Shown here: positions 36,109 through 47,800 of the stretch, piece after piece
Layout: each line of letters begins with the position of its first letter
Numbering within the stretch: the stretch's first letter is position 1
From: Roseivirga seohaensis
GTDB taxonomy: Bacteria; Bacteroidota; Bacteroidia; Cytophagales; Cyclobacteriaceae
DNA: 64,000 nt
Direction: 5' to 3'
Assembly (NCBI RefSeq): GCF_001592945.1
Contig: NZ_LRPB01000047.1
Span: 186,001 to 250,000 of the forward strand
Position numbers and translations under genes: made by a program
Notes under the pieces: model-generated
The model's database searches: none
The model's input: the letters and a program-made list of their open reading frames with translations, nothing else
What the model was told of the DNA's origin: nothing

Positions 36109-37317
36109 CTAACTTCCCTTCATCTGCTGTACGGCAAGAATTAGGCTATCTGCCATTTCTCTTTGTTCATCATTTTGCGCAATGGTTTTGGCTTTTTCAA
36201 TTTGCGCAATGGCTACATCATAATCGCCCAATAAACCTTTAGCGTAACCCAATAGGGCAGCGGCTTCAAAGTGAGTTGGGTTTATTGCTGTGGCTTGGGT
36301 AAGTAAATTGGCCGCAAATTGAAGCATGGCAACATCTTCTTGGTCTTCGATAATTTCGAGCCCATTACTAAATAGAAAATCAACTTTTGAATCTGCAGCC
36401 ACATGATTATTCATATAGCTGTTTACTTCAAACTGATATTTTTGATAATTTCTACGCTGTCCAAAGTATAGTTTTTTAGTAATAAAGGCTGCTTCAGGAA
36501 TTTCTACTTCTGGAAGAAATTCAGGCAATACTTCGCGAATCAACTGATACAGCAGGTTTTCGTCACCATATTTTATAGCAAGCTGAAGGTTGTCGTTGTA
36601 GATTGTTTTAAAGTAGTCTTCATATTCGTCTATACCATGCGCTTCAATAATCTCGCTCTTATGGGTTGTCATGTAGCCATAGGGGGCAGAGCTTAAGTGG
36701 TTTTCAAATCTAGATACCAACCATAGGTTTTCTACATTCTCTAGGTAGTCTACAAGCTTCAATTGACTGATGTAGTCTTTTGCTATCTCGGCAGCACGCT
36801 CAAAGTCTTTATTTTCAAGAATTCGGATCAATTCAAGCTTTTCTTCATTGGTAGCAATTAAGTCGTCATATTTCTTTTCTAGAATGGGAAGTTGAGCGAA
36901 ATCATCTACAGCCCTTTGCCCATAGGCCATAAGGGCGGGGGCAGGAATAAAACCTAAAATGGTGTCAAAGATTTCTTGATCTTCGGTAATAAAGAATAAC
37001 GTAGGCAAGCTTGATACGCCAAAAATATTGGCTAATTGAGCACCATATTCAGATTCCGTATCAAATTTTACATTAATAAAATTGTTGTTAAAGTATTTGA
37101 TTACCTGATTATTAGTGTATACTTCTTCATCTAATTGATGACAGTATGCACACCAGTCGGCATAGGCATCTACAAACAAAAGTTTGTTCTGCGCTTTCGC
37201 CAATTCAACTACCTTTTGCCAATCTTTTTCATTCTTAATTTCGTTGAACAAAAGTGAATCACTAGCGAAAGTGAGGGTGGAAATAAATATTGATATTACT
37301 ACTAATGGAACTCTCAT
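36109..37317 (-). CDS. Secreted thioredoxin-fold protein with TPR-like C-terminus
   Basis: A 402-residue exported protein; the ATG at 37317 yields the signal MRVPLVVISIFISTLTFAS. The thioredoxin domain begins at KLLFVDAYADWCAYCHQLDE with Cys56 and Cys59 (WCAYC). The C-terminal half is helical, and the last 90 residues contain a tetratricopeptide pattern (LLTQATAINPTHFEAAALLG, YAKGLLGDYDVAIAQIEKA). It resembles the thioredoxin-TPR gene at 16260 in design, though the sequences differ. A well-spaced promoter precedes it. Confidence 0.83.
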   Translation of the reverse strand: MRVPLVVISIFISTLTFASDSLLFNEIKNEKDWQKVVELAKAQNKLLFVDAYADWCAYCHQLDEEVYTNNQVIKYFNNNFINVKFDTESEYGAQLANIFGVSSLPTLFFITEDQEIFDTILGFIPAPALMAYGQRAVDDFAQLPILEKKYDDLIATNEEKLELIRILENKDFERAAEIAKDYISQLKLVDYLENVENLWLVSRFENHLSSAPYGYMTTHKSEIIEAHGIDEYEDYFKTIYNDNLQLAIKYGDENLLYQLIREVLPEFLPEVEIPEAAFITKKLYFGQRRNYQKYQFEVNSYMNNHVAADSKVDFLFSNGLEIIEDQEDVAMLQFAANLLTQATAINPTHFEAAALLGYAKGLLGDYDVAIAQIEKAKTIAQNDEQREMADSLILAVQQMKGS

Positions 37318-37372
37318 AAATCTTTTGGATGTTCGAAGCCTAAACGAGTATGCTATACTCACATTGCAATCG

Positions 37373-37400
37373 CAAAGTTATTCATTTAGTTTCATGTCAA
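37373..37400 (-). promoter_or_regulatory. Promoter of the secreted thioredoxin-TPR gene
   Basis: On the minus strand, TAACTTTG (37373-37380) fits TAnnTTTG and is preceded at 17-nt spacing by TTG (37398-37400). The start codon at 37317 is about 55 nt downstream. Both elements fit the Bacteroidota pattern. Confidence 0.5.
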
Positions 37401-37417
37401 TCGTTAATTATAGTTAA

Positions 37418-37783
37418 GTGAAAAAAACAGTAATCATTGGAAGTAATCCAAAAACGAACAATTACGCATTTATGGCAGCAGAAAGACTTAAAAACTACGG
37501 CCATGAATTTATTCCTATAGGTATTAGCGAAGGGCAAGTTTTGGGTAAATCAATTTTGAATATTCGTGATCAACCTCAAATAGATGAGGTAGATACCATT
37601 ACACTCTACATCAATCCGCAACGCCAAATTGAGTGGTACAACTATATCCTTTCATTAAAGCCAAAACGCATAATTTTCAATCCCGGAACTGAAAATCAGG
37701 AACTTAAAAAGCTGGCCGAAGCCCAAGGTATAATTTGTGAAGAAGCCTGTACTTTAGTGATGCTTTCTGTGGGCAATTTCTAA
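37418..37783 (+). CDS. CoA-binding domain protein
   Basis: A 121-residue single-domain protein starting with a GTG at 37418. The sequence (M)KKTVIIGSNPKTNNYAFMAAE is the first strand and loop of a CoA-binding Rossmann fold, and the later IIFNPGTENQELKKLAEAQG is the usual second half. Members of this family bind CoA, but no enzyme activity is known. It precedes gyrB by 104 nt on the same strand and diverges from the gene at 36109. Confidence 0.88.
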   Translation: MKKTVIIGSNPKTNNYAFMAAERLKNYGHEFIPIGISEGQVLGKSILNIRDQPQIDEVDTITLYINPQRQIEWYNYILSLKPKRIIFNPGTENQELKKLAEAQGIICEEACTLVMLSVGNF

Positions 37784-37872
37784 GTTATTTTACGTATCTT
37801 CGTACGTTGTATGAGGGCGGTCTATTGTCCTTTGGATTTAATTCTGAAACCGACCGTAACCTCCTTTTTTAA

Positions 37873-39843
<1,971 letters not shown>

Positions 39844-39864
39844 GGCTTCTTAAGCTAGAAATAC

Positions 39865-39904
39865 AAAACCCCATTGAACGAAAGTTGAATGGGGTTTTAT
39901 TTTG
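39865..39904 (+). terminator. Intrinsic terminator of gyrB
   Basis: AAAACCCCATT (39865-39875) pairs with AATGGGGTTTT (39888-39898), with an inner AAC/GTT pairing and a GAAA tetraloop. TATTTT follows. This is a textbook hairpin 21 nt past the gyrB stop and could also act on the minus strand. Confidence 0.85.
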
Positions 39905-39948
39905 GCCAATTATATCTTAACCCTTAGCAGTTTAGTGTTTATCTTTTA

Positions 39949-39976
39949 ATATCTAATATCTAGTGTCTAGAATCTA
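39949..39976. repeat. Heptamer tandem repeat (4 units, rTATCTA-like)
   Basis: Four consecutive 7-nt units read ATATCTA, ATATCTA, GTGTCTA, GAATCTA. They lie between the gyrB terminator and the end of mnmA. The 7-nt period matches two other arrays in the window (48882-48909 and 54353-54394). Confidence 0.6.
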
Positions 39977-39984
39977 ACATAAAA

Positions 39985-41187
39985 CTACTGAATCTCGCCA
40001 GAGCCTATTAACTCATTCTTGTCATACCAAGCTACAAACTGACCTGATGCAATTCCTTTCTGATATTCCTCAAAAATGATATAAAGGCCATCAGCCTCCA
40101 TAAACAACTCTGCCTTTTCTAAGGGTTGTCTATATCGAATTCTAGCATCGTAAACTTTCGATTCACCTGTTTTTAATGCCATGTCTGGACGTACCCAATG
40201 CACTGCATTGGCTGGAACAAATAACCCCTTTCTTAATAATCCAGGATGGTTTTCTCCTTGACCAGTATAGATAACATTTTGCTTGGTGTCTTTATGAATT
40301 ACAAAGAGTGGCTCTGGCGTTCCGCCAACAGCCAAACCCTTACGCTGACCAATAGTAAAATAATGCGCTCCATTGTGTTCGCCAATTTTTTTTCCGTCTG
40401 TTGGAGTATATTCGTAAGGTTTTGTGTGGTGTTTGAGCTCTTCTAGTTTTGTGTCAAAATGAAACACGTCTTTTTCAAGAAAGGAACTGAAATTAACCGC
40501 ATCTGCTTCTAATTCGCGTATTTCCCCTTTTTTAGGAGCCAGTTGTTGCTGTAGAAAATCAGGTAATCTTACCTTGCCAATAAAGCAAAGACCTTGTGAA
40601 TCTTTTTTGTCGGCTGTAATTAAGTCTGCCTCTTTGGCAATAGCCCTCACTTGGGGTTTTTGTAAATGCCCAATAGGGAAGAGCGCCTTGGCCAACTGAT
40701 CTTGGTTCAGTTGACATAAGAAATACGACTGATCTTTATTAGCATCTGCGCCAGCTAATAGGCGATGAATTTCTTTTCCATTTTCAACAATAGTTTCCTT
40801 TTGACAGTAATGTCCGGTAGCTACAAAATCTGCCTTAAGCTTCATGGCAGCTTTTAAGAAAATGTCGAATTTCACTTCGCGGTTGCAAAGAATGTCTGGG
40901 TTGGGAGTGCGGCCTTTTTCGTATTCAGCAAACATATAATCTACGATACGTTCTTTGTATTGCTCACTCAAATCGATTACATGGAAAGGAATTCCGAGCT
41001 TTTCGGCTACGGCCAAAGCATCATTACTGTCTTCTACCCAAGGGCATTCTTCTGAAATAATCACCGAATCGTCTACCCAATTGCGCATAAACATGCCGAT
41101 TACCTCATAACCTTGCTCTATCAACAGATGTGCTGTAACGCTTGAATCTACACCGCCCGAAAGGCCTACCACTACTCTTTTCGCCAT
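39985..41187 (-). CDS. mnmA: tRNA-specific 2-thiouridylase
   Basis: Catalyses 2-thiolation of U34 in tRNA for Lys, Glu and Gln. The 400-residue protein has the PP-loop SGGVDSS (residues 10-16), catalytic Cys101 in [12 protein letters not shown], and the second catalytic Cys201 in [16 protein letters not shown]. The C-terminal beta-barrel is present. Monocistronic, convergent with gyrB. Confidence 0.97.
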   Translation of the reverse strand: MAKRVVVGLSGGVDSSVTAHLLIEQGYEVIGMFMRNWVDDSVIISEECPWVEDSNDALAVAEKLGIPFHVIDLSEQYKERIVDYMFAEYEKGRTPNPDILCNREVKFDIFLKAAMKLKADFVATGHYCQKETIVENGKEIHRLLAGADANKDQSYFLCQLNQDQLAKALFPIGHLQKPQVRAIAKEADLITADKKDSQGLCFIGKVRLPDFLQQQLAPKKGEIRELEADAVNFSSFLEKDVFHFDTKLEELKHHTKPYEYTPTDGKKIGEHNGAHYFTIGQRKGLAVGGTPEPLFVIHKDTKQNVIYTGQGENHPGLLRKGLFVPANAVHWVRPDMALKTGESKVYDARIRYRQPLEKAELFMEADGLYIIFEEYQKGIASGQFVAWYDKNELIGSGEIQ

Positions 41188-41223
41188 TAATTTGAATTCT
41201 GAATTAGGCTAACACCAATTCTG

Positions 41224-41231
41224 CAAAAATA
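41224..41231 (-). promoter_or_regulatory. Possible -7 element for mnmA
   Basis: On the minus strand this reads TATTTTTG, a match to TAnnTTTG, 36 nt upstream of the mnmA ATG. Confidence 0.4.
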
Positions 41232-41301
41232 GTTGATTTGAAAATTAAAAAGTAATGTTGGTTTGAGGGGTTGGTTAAAGGGTTTTATATAGGGTGATTC
41301 T

Positions 41302-41811
41302 CTACTCGGGATTCAAGCCTGTAAGTTCATCATTATCTGGTTCTCCTAGGTTTAAAGCATAGTCTGCTACAATAATGCCATTGGCGCAGAATAGATTACC
41401 ATGTTTCAGTGAAGTAGTTGGATTCAATGAGGTGGAAATCATATGAATGCCTTCTTGATAATTACCCATCACTACCATCTCTATTTTTGTGGTTGATCCA
41501 TCTGCTAAAAATATGTTGTCATTGGGCATGAAGTGTTTTGCCATTTTCAGCTTTCCATTTTCTGTTAATATTTTCTGATCTGGAGAGCAAATAAGGCTTG
41601 AGTTATTCCCGAATCTAATATTTATCATATTCTGAGAAATGGGAGTGTTACCAGTGCCATTAGACATTTTGACTATTAATGGATTGCCTTTAGAAAGACC
41701 GCTTTGTGTAGAATAATTAAAGGTTTCTACTTTGTCTCCAATGGCAATATATTGAATAGCAACTGTTTTGTTATTTGGGATTGCTACGATTGTGTTTATG
41801 ACTAATGACAT
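41302..41811 (-). CDS. Stand-alone Hint-like (intein/hedgehog fold) protein, 169 aa
   Basis: Not a recognised named family. The sequence follows the Hint pattern: an N-terminal strand with a GDKV turn (IAIGDKVETFN), the central block SLICSPDQKILTENGKLKMA ending in NDNIFLADGSTTKIEMV, and a C-terminal block GNLFCANGIIVADYAL resembling the intein C-terminal strands. The usual N-terminal nucleophile Cys is absent (it starts MSLVINTIVAI), and no terminal His-Asn pair is clear. No flanking extein or export signal is seen. It may be a degenerate or non-splicing Hint domain, or another beta-rich fold that mimics the pattern. It sits alone between mnmA and the LytTR pair. Confidence 0.5.
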   Translation of the reverse strand: MSLVINTIVAIPNNKTVAIQYIAIGDKVETFNYSTQSGLSKGNPLIVKMSNGTGNTPISQNMINIRFGNNSSLICSPDQKILTENGKLKMAKHFMPNDNIFLADGSTTKIEMVVMGNYQEGIHMISTSLNPTTSLKHGNLFCANGIIVADYALNLGEPDNDELTGLNPE

Positions 41812-41963
41812 GGTTTGAAAAATTTGGTGAAAAGTGATTTAAATAAAATTTAAAATCGGATAGTGATTTGTCTATTCAAATATGAGCCAATACTTACACA
41901 AATGCCTACTACTAAAGAGGGTTTAGGGCTTGTACCGAAAAAGGAGTATTGCCATTTTTTAAA

Positions 41964-42656
41964 CTATTTATAAAGTTTTCCAACTGCACTCTTATACGTT
42001 TGCCCAATAGGCACTTCTTTCTGGCCAATCTTGATTCTGTTGCCTTCAATCAGGTTGATTTTGTCTAAAGCCACAATAAAGGATTTATGTACGCGTAGAA
42101 ATTCATTTTCGTCAAGCAGCTCTTCGTAATACGAAATGTTTTCGTGACTAATAATCACTTCTTTTTCAAAATACAGTTTGCTGTAATTGCCATAGGCTTC
42201 CACAAACAAGATATCCTCAGACGAGATTTGATGATACTTTTTGTCTCCTTTGATAAAGAAACGACCGCGATTGGTCGGTGTTGATTCTGACTGTTTAGAA
42301 GGTGTTTTTGTGCCAATGGCCTTATTTACCGCCTTTACTAATCGGTCGAAACTGAAAGGCTTGAGTAAGTAATCGGCTATATTAAGCTCATAACCTTCTA
42401 AGGCAAATTCTTTGTAGGCTGTAGTGACAATTACGGCTGGTGGGTCGCTAAGTGTTCGTAGAAAATCAAAGCCTTTTAGTTTGGGCATGTTCAAGTCTAG
42501 AAAAATAAGGTCTACAGATTTGCTGTTTAAAAACTGAATGGCTTCCATGGCGTTGTAGCAGTTCTTTTCCAGTTTTAAATGGGGTAGCATATCACAAAAC
42601 TCTTCAATTAGTTCGTGCGCTAATGGTTCATCGTCAACAATAATGTATTTTATCAT
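41964..42656 (-). CDS. LytTR-family response regulator
   Basis: A 230-residue regulator. The receiver domain has VDDEP at the N-terminus and phosphoacceptor Asp54 in LIFLDLNMPKLKGFDFL. After a linker, a LytTR DNA-binding domain covers about residues 130-230 (FFIKGDKKYHQISSEDILFV, then NEFLRVHKSFIVALDKINLI). Its start overlaps the histidine kinase gene by 4 nt, so the two are translationally coupled. The likely targets are the adjacent divergent ABC genes; this is inference. Confidence 0.95.
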   Translation of the reverse strand: MIKYIIVDDEPLAHELIEEFCDMLPHLKLEKNCYNAMEAIQFLNSKSVDLIFLDLNMPKLKGFDFLRTLSDPPAVIVTTAYKEFALEGYELNIADYLLKPFSFDRLVKAVNKAIGTKTPSKQSESTPTNRGRFFIKGDKKYHQISSEDILFVEAYGNYSKLYFEKEVIISHENISYYEELLDENEFLRVHKSFIVALDKINLIEGNRIKIGQKEVPIGQTYKSAVGKLYK

Positions 42657-43780
42657 TGGAGGCTTATTTTTAAATCTACAGCAAAGGTGCTGGCTGTTTT
42701 ATGGATGTTCAGTTCGTGGGTTTTGGGATAAATCAATTCTAATCTACGCTTTAGGTTCTCTAATCCAATGCCTTCAGCTTCGTTGATTTCCATCGGTTCG
42801 TAATTATTTTCGATTTTGAAATGGATATTGTTGTTGGAACTGCTCAAATCCATTCTCACATAAGCCGAATCAGCCAAGGATTCAACACCATGTTTGAGAG
42901 CGTTTTCTAACAGAATAATAAACAAAAGGGGAGCTACCTTAACTTCTTGCTCAATACTATGACTGAACTCAATATTGACCTTTTTCTGGTACCTGATTTT
43001 GTGTAGTTCAATGTAGTTTTCCAAATAAGTCACTTCTTCGCGAAGCGGCACAAATTCCTTTTTCCCTTCATAAATGGTATAGCGCATCATATCCGAAAGC
43101 TTCAGAATTACCTCAGGTGCTTTATCCGAATGTTTCACCGTAAGGGAATAGAGATTATTCAGTGTATTGAAGAAAAAATGTGGGTTGATTTGGGTTTTGA
43201 GCAACTCCAATTCCGCTTTTGACTTATCGGCCTTGAGTGTTTTCAACCATTTCCACTGATCATAAACCCATACTAAAATCAAGAAAGGAATTGGCAAAAA
43301 GAAGAGAGCAAAGGCTGTTTCTTTGTCATTGCTCACATAATCTTCAAAACTGATTGCCGACAGACGCACGTAAAAGAAATAGACCAAAATAATAGCGTAC
43401 GCTCCAATAATATAACGCTGATATTTAGTAAAAAACTTGGGTATAAACAGGTAAAACAAACCAAGCCATAAAGTAACTAACAAGAAGATGGTTCCAGGGT
43501 TATCTGGAATATTGAAATAGCTGTCGATGACTACCATTAAAATAAGGCAAACAGAAAGCCCTAGTACTTTATAGGCCACCAACTTATGTTGAAGAATGTA
43601 TTTGTATTTATAAATGGGGAAAGAAAAGACTAGCCACCAAAAAACAAAGAACAGTGTATTGGTTAACCATTCATCGGGATCAATCAAAATTAACTTAAGA
43701 CTAGAAAGTATTTGGGTCAGCACCAATAAGATTGCCAAGCCAATAAGAAAGCCGCTGTATTTTTTAAGAAAAGCCATCAT
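42653..43780 (-). CDS. Membrane sensor histidine kinase (LytS/His_kinase type)
   Basis: A 375-residue kinase with about five or six membrane segments in the first 175 residues, then a coiled linker and the His_kinase box TQINPHFFFNTLNNLYSL with His201. The HATPase domain has LLENALKHGVESL and GIGLENLKRRLELIYP. The start could be either of two adjacent ATG codons (43780 or 43777). It lacks a periplasmic sensor domain, so sensing is within the membrane. It pairs with the LytTR regulator by a 4-nt overlap and diverges from an ABC operon. Confidence 0.93.
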   Translation of the reverse strand: MMAFLKKYSGFLIGLAILLVLTQILSSLKLILIDPDEWLTNTLFFVFWWLVFSFPIYKYKYILQHKLVAYKVLGLSVCLILMVVIDSYFNIPDNPGTIFLLVTLWLGLFYLFIPKFFTKYQRYIIGAYAIILVYFFYVRLSAISFEDYVSNDKETAFALFFLPIPFLILVWVYDQWKWLKTLKADKSKAELELLKTQINPHFFFNTLNNLYSLTVKHSDKAPEVILKLSDMMRYTIYEGKKEFVPLREEVTYLENYIELHKIRYQKKVNIEFSHSIEQEVKVAPLLFIILLENALKHGVESLADSAYVRMDLSSSNNNIHFKIENNYEPMEINEAEGIGLENLKRRLELIYPKTHELNIHKTASTFAVDLKISLQ

Positions 43781-43991
43781 TGTTCAAAAATACCATTCCC
43801 TCAATATGCAACAAGCAATTTGGACATACACTAACAAAAGCCATATGAACGCTGTGTTTTTTATGTCCAACCGTAATTGATCATAGCTGGTAAGGGTTTG
43901 ACATGGAATTAGATGCGATCGTCATCTTTAATTGTACAGTTTTTTCATTGCAATTAGGTTCGAGAAATTGAAAAATTAACTCGTACCGACT

Positions 43992-44879
43992 ATGAACACG
44001 CTTAGCATACAACAGCTTTCTAAAACTTACTCAAACGGTGTTAAAGCCTTAAACAATGTATCGCTCACTATCACCAACGGAATGTTTGGTTTGCTTGGCT
44101 CAAACGGAGCAGGTAAATCATCTTTAATGCGAACCATCGCTTCGTTGCAAGAGCCTTCGGCAGGCATTATTAAGTTTAATGATGTTGATATTATTGCTCA
44201 ACCTGAAGAGGTGAGGAGTAAGCTGGGTTATTTACCACAAGAGTTTGGAGTGTACCCAAAAGTCTCTGCCGAGCAATTGATCAATCATATTGCGGTATTG
44301 AAAGGGCTATCAAACAAGGCGGAAAGGAAGGAGCAGGTAACAGCGCTTTTACAACAAACCAATTTATATCAGCACAGAAAAAAATCGGTACATACTTATT
44401 CTGGGGGAATGCGTCAACGATTTGGCATTGCACAGGCATTACTTGGAAATCCTCAGTTGATTATTGTGGATGAACCTACCGCTGGTCTTGACCCTGAAGA
44501 GCGAAATCGCTTCTTAAATTTGCTTAGCGAAATAGGAGAGAACGTAATCGTTATTCTGTCTACCCACATTGTTGAAGATGTATATGACCTCTGCCCCAAA
44601 ATGGCCATTCTTTCAGAAGGGGCAATTGTAAAAGAAGGCAGCCCAATGAAACTGGTCGCTGAATTGAACAATAAAATCTGGACGAAATCTATTCCTAGAA
44701 CCGAGCTTTCTGAATACAAAACGCAGTACAATGTGATCTCTACTAAATTGGTTTCTGGACAAACCCAGATACGCGTTTTGGCTGATTCTTGCCCTGCAGT
44801 CGGTTTTGAGCAACAGATCCCTGATTTAGAAGATGTCTATTTCGCATCTATCCAAAAAGCAAAAAACGCCTCAAACTGA
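43992..44879 (+). CDS. ABC transporter ATP-binding protein
   Basis: A 295-residue ABC ATPase. Walker A is GSNGAGKSS (about residues 37-45), the signature is YSGGMRQRFGIAQAL, and Walker B is LIIVDEPTAGLDPEERN. The H-loop is STHIVED. It pairs with the permease-peptidase fusion starting 7 nt downstream. The divergent LytTR/LytS pair 210 nt upstream suggests regulation by a signal tied to this transporter. Substrate unknown. Confidence 0.94.
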   Translation: MNTLSIQQLSKTYSNGVKALNNVSLTITNGMFGLLGSNGAGKSSLMRTIASLQEPSAGIIKFNDVDIIAQPEEVRSKLGYLPQEFGVYPKVSAEQLINHIAVLKGLSNKAERKEQVTALLQQTNLYQHRKKSVHTYSGGMRQRFGIAQALLGNPQLIIVDEPTAGLDPEERNRFLNLLSEIGENVIVILSTHIVEDVYDLCPKMAILSEGAIVKEGSPMKLVAELNNKIWTKSIPRTELSEYKTQYNVISTKLVSGQTQIRVLADSCPAVGFEQQIPDLEDVYFASIQKAKNASN

Positions 44880-44886
44880 TATTGCT

Positions 44887-47800
44887 ATGATTATTGATTT
44901 ATTGAAATTCGAGGTCTTTTATCAGCGAAAACAACGAGCACTTATTGGCCTTTCTATTATTTTCTTGTTGTATGGCCTTATGATAGGCAAGCAGAATTTT
45001 GCTCCAGCCAACGTTAACTTTAACTCGGCACATCAAATTAGTTACTATACTTCATTTATGTCGCTGGGCACGGTATTCATTATCATGTTTTTCGCCATTA
45101 GCGGACTATTACGTGATTTAAGGTATAAAATGGACAGTATTATATTCACTACTTCCATCACCAAATTTCAGTTTTTTGTAAGTCGATTTTTTGGAGTTTT
45201 TCTATTTGGACTATTGACATTTTCCCCATTCTTTATTGGCTTTTTAATTGGTACGCAGTCTCCTGGTCTTGATCCAGATCGTTTATCAGACTTCAATCTC
45301 ATGGCCTATTTGTGGCCTTGGGTTATCTTTATTTTGCCGAATACTTTTATCGTTTCGGCAATCCTTTTTTCGGTGGCACTATTAACCAAGAATAACATAG
45401 CCACCTATTTAGGTGCCACTAGCATTTACGTACTCTATATTGTCTGTTCTATTGTGCTCAACTCACCTTTGATTGCACAATCTATTCCACCCACAGAAAG
45501 TGGAATGATGATAGCTGCTTTGCTTGATCCATTCGGAATTGCTGCATTTTTTCAACAAACTCAGTTTTGGACTCCTTTTGAAAAGAACACCGAATTACTA
45601 TCGCTTTCAGGATTTTTATTACAGAATAGATTGATTTGGGTGCTTTTTGGTTTTGGCATATTAGCGCTTAGCTATAAATTCTTCTCGTTCAAAATGGTCA
45701 ATCAAAGGCTGAAGAAGGAAAAGAAGGCAGTAAGGACTAAGGTGTGTAAAACAACTTATCGCCCTATTGATATTAACCTTAATGCTAAGGGAAGACGGTT
45801 GGCATTTACTTCATTAATAGAATCAGATATGAGGGCTACTTTTAAAAGTCTCCCTTTTTGGGTCATCATTTTAGCTTGGCTTTTTATTGTAATTTCAGAA
45901 TTTGTTTCAAGAATTCAAGGAGGCGGTGAATACCACGATAGCCTTTATGCTACCTCGAACATTTTGATTAACAATTTTTTACAGCCGCTCGAAATTTTTG
46001 CTCTACTTCTCATTGTTTTTTATAGTGGCGAACTAGCCAATAGAAGCAGGGATTACAAATTCGAAGGAATTCTAGATGTTACACCGGTTTCAAATATTGC
46101 CTTATTCTTGTCCAAATGGGTAAGCTTACTACTGCTGCCCATTATTCTGATTTCTTCGGCCATATTAATGTCAGTGGTTTTTCAAATCTCAACAGGATTC
46201 TATGAATTCAATTGGCCATTGTATGCTTCTTTGTATTACTATAATGGAGCACCCTTTGTGCTTTACAGCTTATTTGCACTATTTCTCCAATCTATAATTC
46301 CTAATAAATACTTGGGCATGGGGCTGACGGTGCTCGCTATTGCCCTGCTCAATTTTGCAGGCCCTTCCATTGGTATTCAGCATCCGTTGTTGCGTTTAGG
46401 TTTTATTCCATTACCCAGTTATACCGAGATGAATGGCTTTGCTCAGAACACAAAGGCTTTTTATCACCTTACCATGTATTGGTTTTCGTTGGGTGGAATT
46501 TTGGCTCTTATTTCGTTCAAGATTCTGAAAAGAGGAGCGAATTTAGATTTTAGATCTCAAGTTCAAAAATTTACTAGTAGTTGGAGGAAAAGTCAGCTTA
46601 CTGCGGTAAGTGTCTTTGGCGTTTTATTTTTGAGTTCAGGAAGCCTTATTTATTATAACACTAATGTGCTGTCGGAGTACAGAAGTATAGACGACTACCT
46701 TAATACACAAGAACGCTATGAGCGTAAATTCAAGCAATTTCACGGCTTAGCAACATTAAACCGGATAGCACTGAAAACGGAATTGGACTTGTATCCGAAT
46801 GAACAAAGTTATGACCTAAGAGCAAATGAGATTTTGAAGAATGAAAGCTCAAAATCTATTTCTGAAATGCTTGTTCAAGAGAAAGAACAAATGGCTAATA
46901 TTCAAATTGAAGGTGCAAATTTGGTGGAGTATGATAGCCTGACTGGAACTTATCTTTTTGAATTTAAACAGCCAATTCAGCCTGAAGAAGAGGTAGAGAT
47001 GACTTATGAAATTAATAAGCGAATAAAAGGCTATGAAGTAAATAATTCGGTAGTAAAGAATGGTACATACCTTTCCTTCAATGCCTTTTACCCTAGTTTT
47101 GGTTATAATGTTGGTAGTGAAATTGCTAATAATTTTGAGCGTGAAAAGAGAGGTTTACCAAAAAAGGAGCGAGAGGCATCAATTGAAGATCACTTAGAAG
47201 TTTATGGCAACAAATTAGACAGGGCCACTTTTGAAACTGTGATTTCAACAGAAGCCAACCAAACCGCTGTTTCTTCTGGCAACTTAATCAATCAGTGGAC
47301 TGCTGACAATAGAAACTATTTTCACTATAAAGCCACTTTAGCAATTTTGCCAGCTATAGGTTATTTCTCTGCTGACTTTGCCATAAAGAAGGACGAACAC
47401 AATGGTGTTTCCATCGAACAATACTATCACCCTAGCCATAGCTATAATATTGATCGCATTACTGAAAGCACTGAGTTAACGCTAGATTACTGCATCGAAA
47501 ATTTTGGTGCATATCCGTTTGACTACATCCGCATTGCAGAAGTGCCTGCCCATTGGAGTTTTGGAGGCTACGCTCACCCTGGCCTTATCAGTATGGTGGA
47601 AGATAGGCTTTACCTAGCTGATATTCGTGATCCAAATGGCTTCGATATTGTAGCAAAACGAACCATTCACGAAGTGGCGCATCAATGGTGGGGACATATA
47701 TTATCGCCCAATAGAGGAGAGGGAGCAAGTTTTTTCGTAGAAGGCTTAGCCAAATACACCGAGGCTATAATAATGGAGAAACGCTACGGAAAAGGTTCGG

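Noticed and set aside
43785-43792. TATTTTTG on the minus strand as the promoter of the LytS-type kinase
   Set aside because: It lies only 5 nt before the start codon, which would leave no room for a transcript start; the match is by chance.
44833-44886. ATG at 44833 as the start of the permease-peptidase gene
   Set aside because: It would overlap the ATPase gene by 47 nt and add a polar stretch before the first membrane segment; the ATG at 44887 begins directly with MIIDLLKFE and follows the ATPase stop by 7 nt.
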